IMG/VR virus record: IMGVR_UViG_3300048916_000052
Coordinates: 1 to 38,970 of that record
DNA: 38,970 nucleotides
Reading direction: 5' to 3' (one strand)
DNA from: a virus
Below, in pieces: positions 29,650 to 36,830 of the stretch. Below the pieces are notes generated by a model. It was not told the origin of the DNA. It made no database searches and worked only from the letters and a program-made list of their open reading frames with translations. Position 1 is the stretch's first letter. Each line of letters opens with the position of its first letter. The position numbers and the translations under genes were made by a program.

Positions 29650-29659
29650 GATCCTGCTC

Positions 29660-29851
29660 CTATTTGAAGAATTTACTGAAACCCCCGGCCGCACCGTAGG
29701 CGGCAAGCCAGAGTATGAGGTAAAAACACGCCTTCCATACCAGGGAGAGAACGCCTTTCCCGATATTAAGCTGGAAGCGCTGCGCAGCACGTCTCTCAAG
29801 TTCATCGACTATCGCCTTCACGTCGCCTTCAGTAAGCGTTCTTCCGTCCAT
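29660..29851 (-). CDS. Small C-terminally anchored membrane protein, 63 aa
   Basis: ATG 29851 (MDGRTLTEGDVKAIVDELER) is preceded by a G-rich stretch. The N-terminal two-thirds are polar and helical; one membrane helix follows near the C-terminus (SLVWKACFYLILWLAAYGAA). It overlaps the upstream gene by 34 bases. It could be an antiholin-like or second holin component in the lysis group. It is not an inner-membrane spanin, which would have its span at the N-terminus. Confidence 0.7.
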   Translation of the reverse strand: MDGRTLTEGDVKAIVDELERRAAQRFQLNIGKGVLSLVWKACFYLILWLAAYGAAGGFSKFFK

Positions 29852-30135
29852 TCCTGTTCCCCGATCTGCTTTGCCGTCTGTCGCTGGCCTAACGCGACGG
29901 CGTTGTTAAGAGCGTCCTGCCTTTGAACCACTTCGTTTCTCATACTCTCTACCGCCGCCTGCGCGCCCTTGACCGAACGGGCGTTCTCGACCAGTAGCAT
30001 GGGAAGCCATTTGATCGAGCAATCGAACTGATCGAGCCGCGCGCCCGTCTGCGGGTGCGTGCCGGAGATGTGCGTCCAGAACGTGCAGCCATTTTCGAGG
30101 CACGGCTTCTTGACGAGCGGGCAGATAACCTTCAC
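29818..30135 (-). CDS. Conserved cysteine-containing phage protein, 105 aa
   Basis: GTG 30135 overlaps the upstream stop (GTGA), with AGGAG 8 bases before it. The N-terminus is MKVICPLVKKPCLENGCTFW followed by THISGTHPQTGARLDQFDCS. Cysteines at 5, 12, 17 and about 39 could bind a metal or Fe-S cluster. The rest is a helical charged region (GAQAAVESMRNEVVQRQDAL). Similar proteins occur near lysis or tail genes in many phages, without a known function. Confidence 0.78.
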   Translation of the reverse strand: MKVICPLVKKPCLENGCTFWTHISGTHPQTGARLDQFDCSIKWLPMLLVENARSVKGAQAAVESMRNEVVQRQDALNNAVALGQRQTAKQIGEQEWTEERLLKAT

Positions 30136-30758
30136 GACTTCACTCCTACGACGCCCTGCGCGTAGTTCACGTTGAACGTCTTCGTGTGCGTGTGCGCGTT
30201 ACCCGAGCCTGCGTTTTGAACGGTTACGCCGGTTGGACTTGACAGGATGCTGACCGCCACGGCGTTAGTAAGTGTTTCCTGATTGATACTTGACGCGCCG
30301 CCTGACAGGTTCGTGGATGCGCCGCCCGTAGGCGTGGCAGTCCAAAAGTTGAAGCCCGATGCTGTCGCGTGCTGGTGGCCGGGGCTAGTGTGACTGTGCT
30401 GCGGGTCGTTGACTCCGTGCGCGTGCACCGCCAGTTCAGCCGTCGTCAATGCGTGGCCATCCGAAGTCCACGCAGCCTGAAACATGCCTGTATACCCGTT
30501 CCCGGTGTTGCCGATGCCGCCGCTAGCCGCCGTCAGGTGCAACGTATGGTCGGTGATCGTGGCGTCGGCTGTCCAGCCGAGTGGAGCGGTCGCCTGCTGA
30601 AACACGACGCGTGTACCGGCAGGCGCCGCCAGCGTGCCTACCTGCACACCGTTCGCGTTCACCTGGTTGACGATGAAGTTAAAATCGGCCATGACGGGCG
30701 TGGCGTCCACCGCCTGCCCGTTGCTGATGATGTTTGGAAGAGTGCCGATGATCGCCAT
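30132..30758 (-). CDS. Tail collar / fibre-type protein, 208 aa
   Basis: It starts MAIIGTLPNIISNGQAVDAT, three bases after the stabiliser stop. A segment VVFQQATAPLGWTADATITD resembles the tail-collar domain of fibres. His-rich HAHGVNDPQHSHTSPGHQHA and NAHTHTKTFNVNYAQ could bind metal ions along a trimer axis, as seen in phage fibre tips. It is Thr/Ser/Gly/Ala-rich overall. It probably forms part of a short tail fibre. Confidence 0.8.
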   Translation of the reverse strand: MAIIGTLPNIISNGQAVDATPVMADFNFIVNQVNANGVQVGTLAAPAGTRVVFQQATAPLGWTADATITDHTLHLTAASGGIGNTGNGYTGMFQAAWTSDGHALTTAELAVHAHGVNDPQHSHTSPGHQHATASGFNFWTATPTGGASTNLSGGASSINQETLTNAVAVSILSSPTGVTVQNAGSGNAHTHTKTFNVNYAQGVVGVKS

Positions 30759-30761
30759 TGC

Positions 30762-32381
30762 TTACCCCATGTTCGTGTAGCCGGTGTCCTGATACCGGGC
30801 AAAGAAAGTGCCAATCGTCACGCTGTTCGAAGACGACGCGAGCACGTCCAGTGACATTTTCTGGAACACCAACGGCACAGTCCAGGGGATCGTGTACACC
30901 TTCGGAATCTGCGACGACGTGGACCACAGCGCCCCGCCGCCCCATAGCGCGCCGCCGCCCCATGTGATACCTGTCGGGTTCGTCAGGACGAAAGTCGAAT
31001 TGATCGAATTGTATGACGTGTCAAGCGCCGTAATGTTGTAGTTCACCGAGGCGCCGGAAGACGACAGTTCAATAGTCGATTCCACGACCTGAACTTCGGC
31101 CATGTGACCGGTCTTCGGGAACGAAGACGACCGCAGATGACTGGTGAGATTCACGCCCGCGTCATTGTAGACACTGTTCGTGTCGGGAATCGTCTGGCTC
31201 TTGTACAGCGCCGCGCCGTGCGTCGATCCGGACAGGATGAAGAAGTCACTGATCTGCGAAGCGCAATCGTATTGAAACGAATGGGGCCCCGTCCACCTCA
31301 TACGCCGGATGTCGTACCAGTAATCGTTCGACTGCGCGATGCCTTGGATAATCGTATCCATAAACGTGCGGTACGTGTTGCCGGAGAACGAGGCCGCGAT
31401 CCGTGAAGGCGTCGTTGCGTTCTGGAACGGCTGCTGGATATCCGCAATCGGGATGCCCTGGCGCGCGAGCGGCCCAACCACGCCGAAGTAGCTCAGCAGG
31501 TACGGGCTGTCCACGCCCGCGAAGAAAATCCCAAGCGGCCCCTGCACGACGCTGCGGGGCGATACCGTGCCCGTCGTCAGCGTAATGTAGTTCAGCGCGA
31601 GGTTATTCGTTACCGGGTCACCTGTGATCTGCCAGATTTGCGTTCCCTTGAACACGACCAGCGCACCAAGCACGCCGGATGATGTGGTCTGGATCGGCAG
31701 GCCGGATTGCGCGGTGATCGGCGTCGTATCGCCAATCGTCACCGACTGGCTGGCGTTCGTGCGGGTGAGCGGCACTAACACATCGCTGAAGTAATCGACG
31801 TTCCCGACCGCGTAGTACGCGCGGTTGTTGAAGTTCGCCACACTGGTCGGTACGCCCGGAAGCGCATTCGTTGCCGTGTTGGCCGAAGTCCACGTGGGCG
31901 CCGCCGGATTCGCGATGTCGATCACGCCAAAGAAGTTCGCCCCGACACCGTTAAACCCCGGATGCGTCACGATAATCTTCGTGCTGATAACCGCCATCGT
32001 AGGCGGCGTCCACGGGCCAGACGTTGCGGGCGAGGTCGGCGTATTGCCGGCGGTTACCCCGCTGATCGTGATGAACACGTTGCCAACCGTGTCGTAGGCG
32101 AACGGTTCATCATGGCCGGGGTTGCGCGCGGTCGACACCATACCGTAGATCACGTTGCCGAGCGCCACATGCACCGACACGAAAGTCGGGGATGTGAAGC
32201 TGCCGAACGTGGTTAGCGCGGTGCCGACACCCGGGCGTGAGACCACGACTTCCGGGTTCTTCTGGTCGAACGTGAGATTGGACAGCAGCTGGCAGGCGCC
32301 CGCGAACGCGTCCGTAGCGTCGAACGCATCACAGATCCCTTTGGGCGTGAAGCGTACCGGTTGACCGTTGCGGATTGCCAT
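30762..32381 (-). CDS. Tail/neck stabilisation protein, P22 gp10-like, 539 aa
   Basis: ATG 32381 has AGGAG upstream. The sequence is beta-rich throughout, consistent with a propeller: LSNLTFDQKNPEVVVSRPGV near the start, GNVDYFSDVLVPLTRTN, VVFKGTQIWQITGDPVTNNL, GIFFAGVDSPYLLSYFGVVG. The pattern and length fit packaged-DNA stabilisation (tail hub) proteins of short-tailed phages, which seal the portal vertex. It directly follows the adaptor gene. A T7 gp12-like tubular protein is a less likely alternative. Confidence 0.75.
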   Translation of the reverse strand: MAIRNGQPVRFTPKGICDAFDATDAFAGACQLLSNLTFDQKNPEVVVSRPGVGTALTTFGSFTSPTFVSVHVALGNVIYGMVSTARNPGHDEPFAYDTVGNVFITISGVTAGNTPTSPATSGPWTPPTMAVISTKIIVTHPGFNGVGANFFGVIDIANPAAPTWTSANTATNALPGVPTSVANFNNRAYYAVGNVDYFSDVLVPLTRTNASQSVTIGDTTPITAQSGLPIQTTSSGVLGALVVFKGTQIWQITGDPVTNNLALNYITLTTGTVSPRSVVQGPLGIFFAGVDSPYLLSYFGVVGPLARQGIPIADIQQPFQNATTPSRIAASFSGNTYRTFMDTIIQGIAQSNDYWYDIRRMRWTGPHSFQYDCASQISDFFILSGSTHGAALYKSQTIPDTNSVYNDAGVNLTSHLRSSSFPKTGHMAEVQVVESTIELSSSGASVNYNITALDTSYNSINSTFVLTNPTGITWGGGALWGGGALWSTSSQIPKVYTIPWTVPLVFQKMSLDVLASSSNSVTIGTFFARYQDTGYTNMG

Positions 32382-32389
32382 ACGGTCTC

Positions 32390-33094
32390 CTAGTCAGTGA
32401 TTTTGGTCGGTTTCAACGATCTGTTCGAATGGAAACGGCGCGGATCGAGGCGAACGGATTTCACGACCTGCTGTTCGTCGCCTTCCATGATGAGGTGCAC
32501 GCGCAGCATGTTCTGGATCTGCTGAAGGAAACTCTCTCTCCGCGTGTCGTCCGTAATGTCCATCAAGCGAACCGCTGTCGCCTTGATGAGGTAGTCCTGA
32601 TCCGGAAACCACGGGATGACAGCCGAGTTTTCAGGTGCCACAATGTCAGGTTGCTTCACCATGTACCGATGGGTGAGCGAGATCTGGCCGGACGACTGCG
32701 GGTAAATGAACAGCGTGCCTGCCGAGTTCTGCGACAGCGCCGTCGTTTCATCGACCAGAATGGTCATGAACTCGTACGGGTAGTTCGCAATCGACGGGTC
32801 TTTGAACTCCTGGTCGTACTCTTCCGTGCTAATCGGATTCAGAAAGTACGGCAGGTTGTTCTGTTCGAAGAACAGGTCATACGTGCGCAGGTAGTTCAAC
32901 GGCAGAGGGAACGGGCCGAAGTTGTTCGCCTGCACGAGAATGGATTCCGTGACCCGGTTGATCTTCAGGTCACGGTGCAACCACAGGTCCTCAAGAGCCA
33001 TGTTCAGAAATTGTCCGCCGATCTGCATAAAGCCGGGGCACTTGGCAATCTGACACGCCAAGGTGACAATCTGCTGGCTCGTGAGATAGGCCAT
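32390..33094 (-). CDS. Portal adaptor / tail tubular protein, 234 aa
   Basis: ATG 33094 overlaps the upstream stop (TAATG). The product begins MAYLTSQQIVTLACQIAKCP and includes ALEDLWLHRDLKINRVTESI, FPLPLNYLRTYDLFFEQNNL and YKIRPQ-like QDYLIKATAVRLMDITDD. This helical-bundle-plus-beta layout is that of P22 gp4 / T7 gp11 type adaptors that bind below the portal ring. Gene order before the stabiliser supports it. Confidence 0.8.
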   Translation of the reverse strand: MAYLTSQQIVTLACQIAKCPGFMQIGGQFLNMALEDLWLHRDLKINRVTESILVQANNFGPFPLPLNYLRTYDLFFEQNNLPYFLNPISTEEYDQEFKDPSIANYPYEFMTILVDETTALSQNSAGTLFIYPQSSGQISLTHRYMVKQPDIVAPENSAVIPWFPDQDYLIKATAVRLMDITDDTRRESFLQQIQNMLRVHLIMEGDEQQVVKSVRLDPRRFHSNRSLKPTKITD

Positions 33095-33480
33095 TACGCT
33101 GCCTTTTTCACAGACGAAATCTTCGACTGGCCTTCCTTGAGCTTGGTTTCGATCTGTTTGATCTGGACCGGCAGGTTACGCATCGACGCGTCATCCTGGC
33201 TCGTGAGCTTGTGCTTTGCCTTCGAACGTTCCAGAAGGTCAGCATACGCCTTGCGATGGTCTTCCAGCATGCGCTCCAGTGCTTCGACTTCCTTCTGAAG
33301 GACGGGCACTTCAAGAATCGACTGTTGGCGGATCAGGGCTTCCCGGCACGTGTCCATGCGTTCGTTCAACGATTCCAGCGATTCGGATTCGTAGACGTAA
33401 CCACTGATCGACACGGACGCACCGTTAGGCGCGGGCAGGTTGATCTGGAAATTACCGAGAACTGCGGTCTGTTCGCTCAC
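33094..33480 (-). CDS. Coiled-coil head/neck protein, 128 aa
   Basis: GTG 33480 has AGGAA upstream. After a short beta-like N-terminus (MSEQTAVLGNFQINLPAPNG) comes a long coiled coil (QKEVEALERMLEDHRKAYAD, QIKQIETKLKEGQSKISSVK). No membrane span or motif is seen. Located between capsid and adaptor genes, it is probably a minor structural or assembly protein. The exact role is unknown. Confidence 0.72.
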   Translation of the reverse strand: MSEQTAVLGNFQINLPAPNGASVSISGYVYESESLESLNERMDTCREALIRQQSILEVPVLQKEVEALERMLEDHRKAYADLLERSKAKHKLTSQDDASMRNLPVQIKQIETKLKEGQSKISSVKKAA

Positions 33481-33491
33481 TTTGGTTCCTC

Positions 33492-33977
33492 TTATCGACG
33501 GCGGTCACCACCGCGCAGAACGCGGTCTTGTGCCACCTTGTAGGCGTTTTCATTCGCCCCGTTGATGTTGTTTTCGTGGTCCCACGTGCGGGCCACGATT
33601 TCCTTGACGCTGCGCAGAACGTCCGTGGTGAACTCGTACGTTGTGCCGTGGACATACTGCTGTCCGTTCAGGCGGATATCGATGCCCCCGCACGGTGCCA
33701 GGTCGATACGATACCACCACATATCCACGCCGTCCGATGTCTTGCGCGAGAAGCGCTCAGTGACGTTGGTCGTGAACATGGACGATTGGGCCTGCGCCGA
33801 CAGACGGGCAGACTCTTCCTCTGCGATCAGCCGGCCAGCGGTCGATTTTTCCAGTTCGGCTTCAAGGGCCTTGATTCGGGCCTTGAGCTGTTCCGGCGTC
33901 TCAACTGCGGACGGCAGATCGTTTTCGAGGTTTTCGTCTCCGCCTTCCGGCGGAGTGTTAGGCGTGCGCGGGGGCAT
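33492..33977 (-). CDS. Small head-region protein, 161 aa
   Basis: ATG 33977 follows AGGAG. A Pro/Glu-rich start (MPPRTPNTPPEGGDENLEND) and coiled coil (EQLKARIKALEAELEKS) lead into a globular part with GVDMWWYRIDLAPCGGIDIR, LNGQQYVHGTTYEFTTDVLR and RTWDHENNINGANEN. It sits directly after the major capsid gene, a usual place for head completion or decoration proteins. No family is recognised with certainty. Confidence 0.74.
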   Translation of the reverse strand: MPPRTPNTPPEGGDENLENDLPSAVETPEQLKARIKALEAELEKSTAGRLIAEEESARLSAQAQSSMFTTNVTERFSRKTSDGVDMWWYRIDLAPCGGIDIRLNGQQYVHGTTYEFTTDVLRSVKEIVARTWDHENNINGANENAYKVAQDRVLRGGDRRR

Positions 33978-33989
33978 TTATGCTCCTGA

Positions 33990-35507
33990 TTACGGGGTTG
34001 TCACAGTACCGGCAGTATACCCCGGCGTGAAGGCCGAACCGGCTTCGACGCGCGCGAGGAACGCCTGATTCAGGATGATCGAGCCGTAGAAGACCTTCCA
34101 CGACACGACACGCGTCTGATTCAGCGGGTCCGACTTGTCAGCACCCGTCAGGTAATGGAACTCGGGGTTTTCGAGCAACACCTGACCGTACGAGTGGTTG
34201 CCGATAAAGATCGTCGGGAACACGCTCACGCCCGTGGCGGGGGCCGCCGGCGGCGTTTGCGCGACGCCGATACCCGTCAGCGTAACCGTCTGGTTCGGGA
34301 GCAACTGCGTCGCCTGACCGGCCAGCGGGCCCGTGACGGGAACACCGTTGCCGATTGCCGTTGCCAGATTACCCGGCGTGGCCGACGTGCCGATGTAAAC
34401 GTTGAACACGTAGTTCGGTACGTTCGGGATCACGACCGAGATCGAGCCTGTCGGGCCCGTAACGCTGATCGCGTTCGACACCTGATAGATGATCTGTTCG
34501 ACCGATGTTTGCGCAGGCGATGCCGTCACAATGATCTGGTAACCGGCGTTCGTGGCCAGTGTGCCGCCCGACGCCGACGCCGTACCCTGGATGGCTGCCG
34601 CACCCGTCCAGTAGGGCATCATGTTGGACTCAACAAAGCGCGCGCCGTTGAACGGACCGAGCTCGTTGTTGTACAGGCGGTTCACGTCGCTGTACGACCA
34701 CGCGTTGACGACCGTCGTGTTCTCGCGCATGTCCTGCGCCGACAGCGGATGGATCAGCGCAACGTAATGTTGCATGACAGCCGGTGACTTCGACGGGTCG
34801 CGATACGCGCCCGCTTCAATCATCATGTCTTCGCGTTCGTCGCCCATGAAGCGCGGTACGCCGTACGTGAGGAACGAACCAACGATGCGGTTCGTTTCGT
34901 GCGGGGTCATCACGTCGGTTGCCAGCAGGTTCGCGCGCGAAGCCTTGCCGTTCGCGTAGTTCACCTGCGTGGTCGCCAGAAGCGTGTTGAACGTGTTGCG
35001 TTCGAGCGTTTCCGGCAGTTGCAGGCCAACCAGTTCGCAGGCTTGCTGGAACAGCGGATGCTTGATGGTCAGGTTCGCCACGTCGGTGATGATGACGCGA
35101 TCGCCCCATTGCTGCGCGGTCGCGCTGACCTGTTGCAGCGTCATCGCTTCGCCGGGAGGCGCAACGCCTTCCTGCAACGGCGCGAACGGCAGCGGCAGAC
35201 GCTGATAACGCGATGCCGTGTACGTCGTGCCACGATTCGTGTCCAGCTTCAGCGGTTTGCCGAACTGATACGCGACTAGCTGGCGGCGCGCGAGCGGCTC
35301 GACTTCTTCCTGAATGTACGCTTCAACGTCCGCCGTGAAGCTGGTGGACTGGTTGGTGACGCCGGGGAACAAATACATTGGAAGTTGCCGGTACGCCATC
35401 AATGTCCACGTCCGTCCGCTATCGCGCTTGTGATAGTTGACGAAGAACGAGATGATAGTTTGCAGCGTGAGGGCCCACAAGAGGCCCAGTTTCTTGAGGT
35501 ATTTCAT
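33990..35507 (-). CDS. Major capsid protein, N4-gp56 family, 505 aa
   Basis: The start is ATG 35507 because GAGGAAACC lies upstream; this adds a hydrophobic lead, MKYLKKLGLLWALTLQTIIS. An internal ATG at 35399 (MAYRQLPMYLFPGVTNQSTS) would match the usual family start but lacks a ribosome site. Capsid features include VEAYIQEEVEPLARRQLVAY, GDRVIITDVANLTIKHPLFQ, MTPHETNRIVGSFLTYGVPR, HYVALIHPLSAQDMR and VVSWKVFYGSIILNQAFLAR. An Ala/Thr/Gly/Val beta insert (about 315-425) looks like an added surface domain. Confidence 0.87.
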   Translation of the reverse strand: MKYLKKLGLLWALTLQTIISFFVNYHKRDSGRTWTLMAYRQLPMYLFPGVTNQSTSFTADVEAYIQEEVEPLARRQLVAYQFGKPLKLDTNRGTTYTASRYQRLPLPFAPLQEGVAPPGEAMTLQQVSATAQQWGDRVIITDVANLTIKHPLFQQACELVGLQLPETLERNTFNTLLATTQVNYANGKASRANLLATDVMTPHETNRIVGSFLTYGVPRFMGDEREDMMIEAGAYRDPSKSPAVMQHYVALIHPLSAQDMRENTTVVNAWSYSDVNRLYNNELGPFNGARFVESNMMPYWTGAAAIQGTASASGGTLATNAGYQIIVTASPAQTSVEQIIYQVSNAISVTGPTGSISVVIPNVPNYVFNVYIGTSATPGNLATAIGNGVPVTGPLAGQATQLLPNQTVTLTGIGVAQTPPAAPATGVSVFPTIFIGNHSYGQVLLENPEFHYLTGADKSDPLNQTRVVSWKVFYGSIILNQAFLARVEAGSAFTPGYTAGTVTTP

Positions 35508-35523
35508 GGTTTCCTCTTCGTGG

Positions 35524-36243
35524 TTAAATGTTCTGATTCTCAAGACGCGCGCGAAGCTTGTCTTTGTCCGAACGCCCTGAACGGGCGGGCACATCGCTGC
35601 GCACGCCCGCTGTCTTGCCCCGGTTGACTGCCGGCGCGGAACTGGCTTTGGGCTTCGCCTTAAGCTTGCCTTCAGCAATGTCCTTGCCGAGCATCCAGTA
35701 GTACACGTCTTCGCGCGAGGCTTGCTGGCCGCGCGAGCGCGCCTTCTGGACTTCTTCTTCCACGCGCTCCGTGTACTTCGCGCGGCGCGGTTCGCTCGCA
35801 ATCTTAGATTCGAAGCGCGTACGATCCGACATGTCCTGCGCCTGGAACATCGCCTGCTGCGCCTGGCGCTGCGTGTCGCGCAGCGTGCGGTTCGCCTGAA
35901 TCTGCCAGCGCTCCATCTCCGACGTGTCCGGATTGCGGAGACGCTCTTCTTCGCGCTGGTGCTCCGGGTCTACTGTGGACTGACTCGAAAGCCGCGCTTC
36001 GGCAGCGAGTCGCCCGCGACGTTCGACTTCAGCTTCCAGACGAGCCAGACGCTCAGCAGAATCATCGCGGCGCGATGTGGCCCGTGCAGGAGGATCGTCA
36101 GGCAGGTCATCAGCAGGCAGATCCAGATCGTCATCATCAACGGGATCAGATGCAGGAAGGTCATCAGGTAGGGGATCATCGTCAGGTTCTCCGTCAATCC
36201 CCGGAAAAAGAAGGCCTAAGAGTTTTTTGAGCAGCTTGTTCAC
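35524..36243 (-). CDS. Scaffolding protein, 239 aa
   Basis: GTG 36243 follows AAGGAA. The N-terminus MNKLLKKLLGLLFPGIDGEP is hydrophobic and resembles the start of the next two head proteins. A very acidic stretch (PDDDPLPDDLPASDPVDDDD) is followed by a long charged helix (SAERLARLEAEVERRGRLAA) and a basic C-terminus (RSDKDKLRARLENQNI). Acidic N-terminus, helical middle and basic end immediately before the capsid gene is the classic scaffold layout; the basic end would contact the capsid protein. Confidence 0.82.
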   Translation of the reverse strand: MNKLLKKLLGLLFPGIDGEPDDDPLPDDLPASDPVDDDDLDLPADDLPDDPPARATSRRDDSAERLARLEAEVERRGRLAAEARLSSQSTVDPEHQREEERLRNPDTSEMERWQIQANRTLRDTQRQAQQAMFQAQDMSDRTRFESKIASEPRRAKYTERVEEEVQKARSRGQQASREDVYYWMLGKDIAEGKLKAKPKASSAPAVNRGKTAGVRSDVPARSGRSDKDKLRARLENQNI

Positions 36244-36252
36244 TTGGGTTCC

Positions 36253-36774
36253 TTACGATTGCGTGCCGGTGCCAACAGCCTGAAGTGTCATCGCAGCCGA
36301 AGCGCCGACACCCGTAATGTTGACGATGAAATCGCGCCACGTGTTCTGTGCAATCGTCATTGTGCCGTTCAGCGTCCAGCCGGATGCTGTCGTCACAGTC
36401 CACGCGAACGCACCGCCGGAACTATTGATAACACGAAGGATGACGGACGAGCCCACAACAGCCTGTTGGGGAGTCATCGTGGCTTGCATGACCGCCGCCG
36501 TGGGAAGAGTAAGCGCCGCGCCTGCGCCGAGTGTACCGGTCAAATTCAAGACGGTGAACTCTGCGCCCATAATTTGCGAACTGGTAGCGGTGAAGCCTGT
36601 CGTGTTAGTTGCTGCGTTATACACGGCAGCCTGCCACGGGTTGATCGACAGAATAGAGTTGATGAGGCCGGTCTGATCCGCGAGCGCGCCGAGCATCGGC
36701 GTAATAACGGGAGTCTGGCCTTGAACGCCAGGGAAAAGCGCGCCGATCAGGGCGCCGATACGGGTTTTCTTCAT
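36253..36774 (-). CDS. Putative head decoration protein, 173 aa
   Basis: ATG 36774 (MKKTRIGALIGALFPGVQGQ) is chosen over a longer frame because AGGGGA precedes it. After the N-terminal segment, which shares LFPG with the scaffold, the protein is beta-rich and Thr/Ala/Gly-rich (FTATSSQIMGAEFTVLNLTG, GSSVILRVINSSGGAFAWTV, FIVNITGVGASAAMTLQAV). It opens the head-gene segment driven by a promoter at 36804-36830. It is likely a decoration or head-fibre protein. No named family is certain. Confidence 0.7.
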   Translation of the reverse strand: MKKTRIGALIGALFPGVQGQTPVITPMLGALADQTGLINSILSINPWQAAVYNAATNTTGFTATSSQIMGAEFTVLNLTGTLGAGAALTLPTAAVMQATMTPQQAVVGSSVILRVINSSGGAFAWTVTTASGWTLNGTMTIAQNTWRDFIVNITGVGASAAMTLQAVGTGTQS

Positions 36775-36803
36775 GGTAATCCCCTGATTAGGCTTTCGCC
36801 GGT

Positions 36804-36830
36804 TGTATAGCATTTATTGCAAAAAGTCAA
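36804..36830 (-). promoter_or_regulatory. Shared-box variant promoter for head genes
   Basis: On the minus strand TTGACT (36830-36825), 15 bases, then TATACA (36809-36804) with an extended TGC before the -10. TTTTGCAA precedes the -10 as in the other boxes, but the GCA and TGC arms are 5 rather than 2 bases apart. It lies 29 bases before the decoration gene. Confidence 0.62.

Noticed and set aside
29660-30135. Rz/Rz1 spanin pair
   Set aside because: Overlapping genes tempted this call, but the membrane span of the 63-aa protein is C-terminal and no lipoprotein signal exists in either frame.
32375-33298. Plus-strand open frame (307 codons) opposite the adaptor
   Set aside because: Arg/Val/His-rich shadow of the adaptor and coiled-coil genes with no initiation signal.
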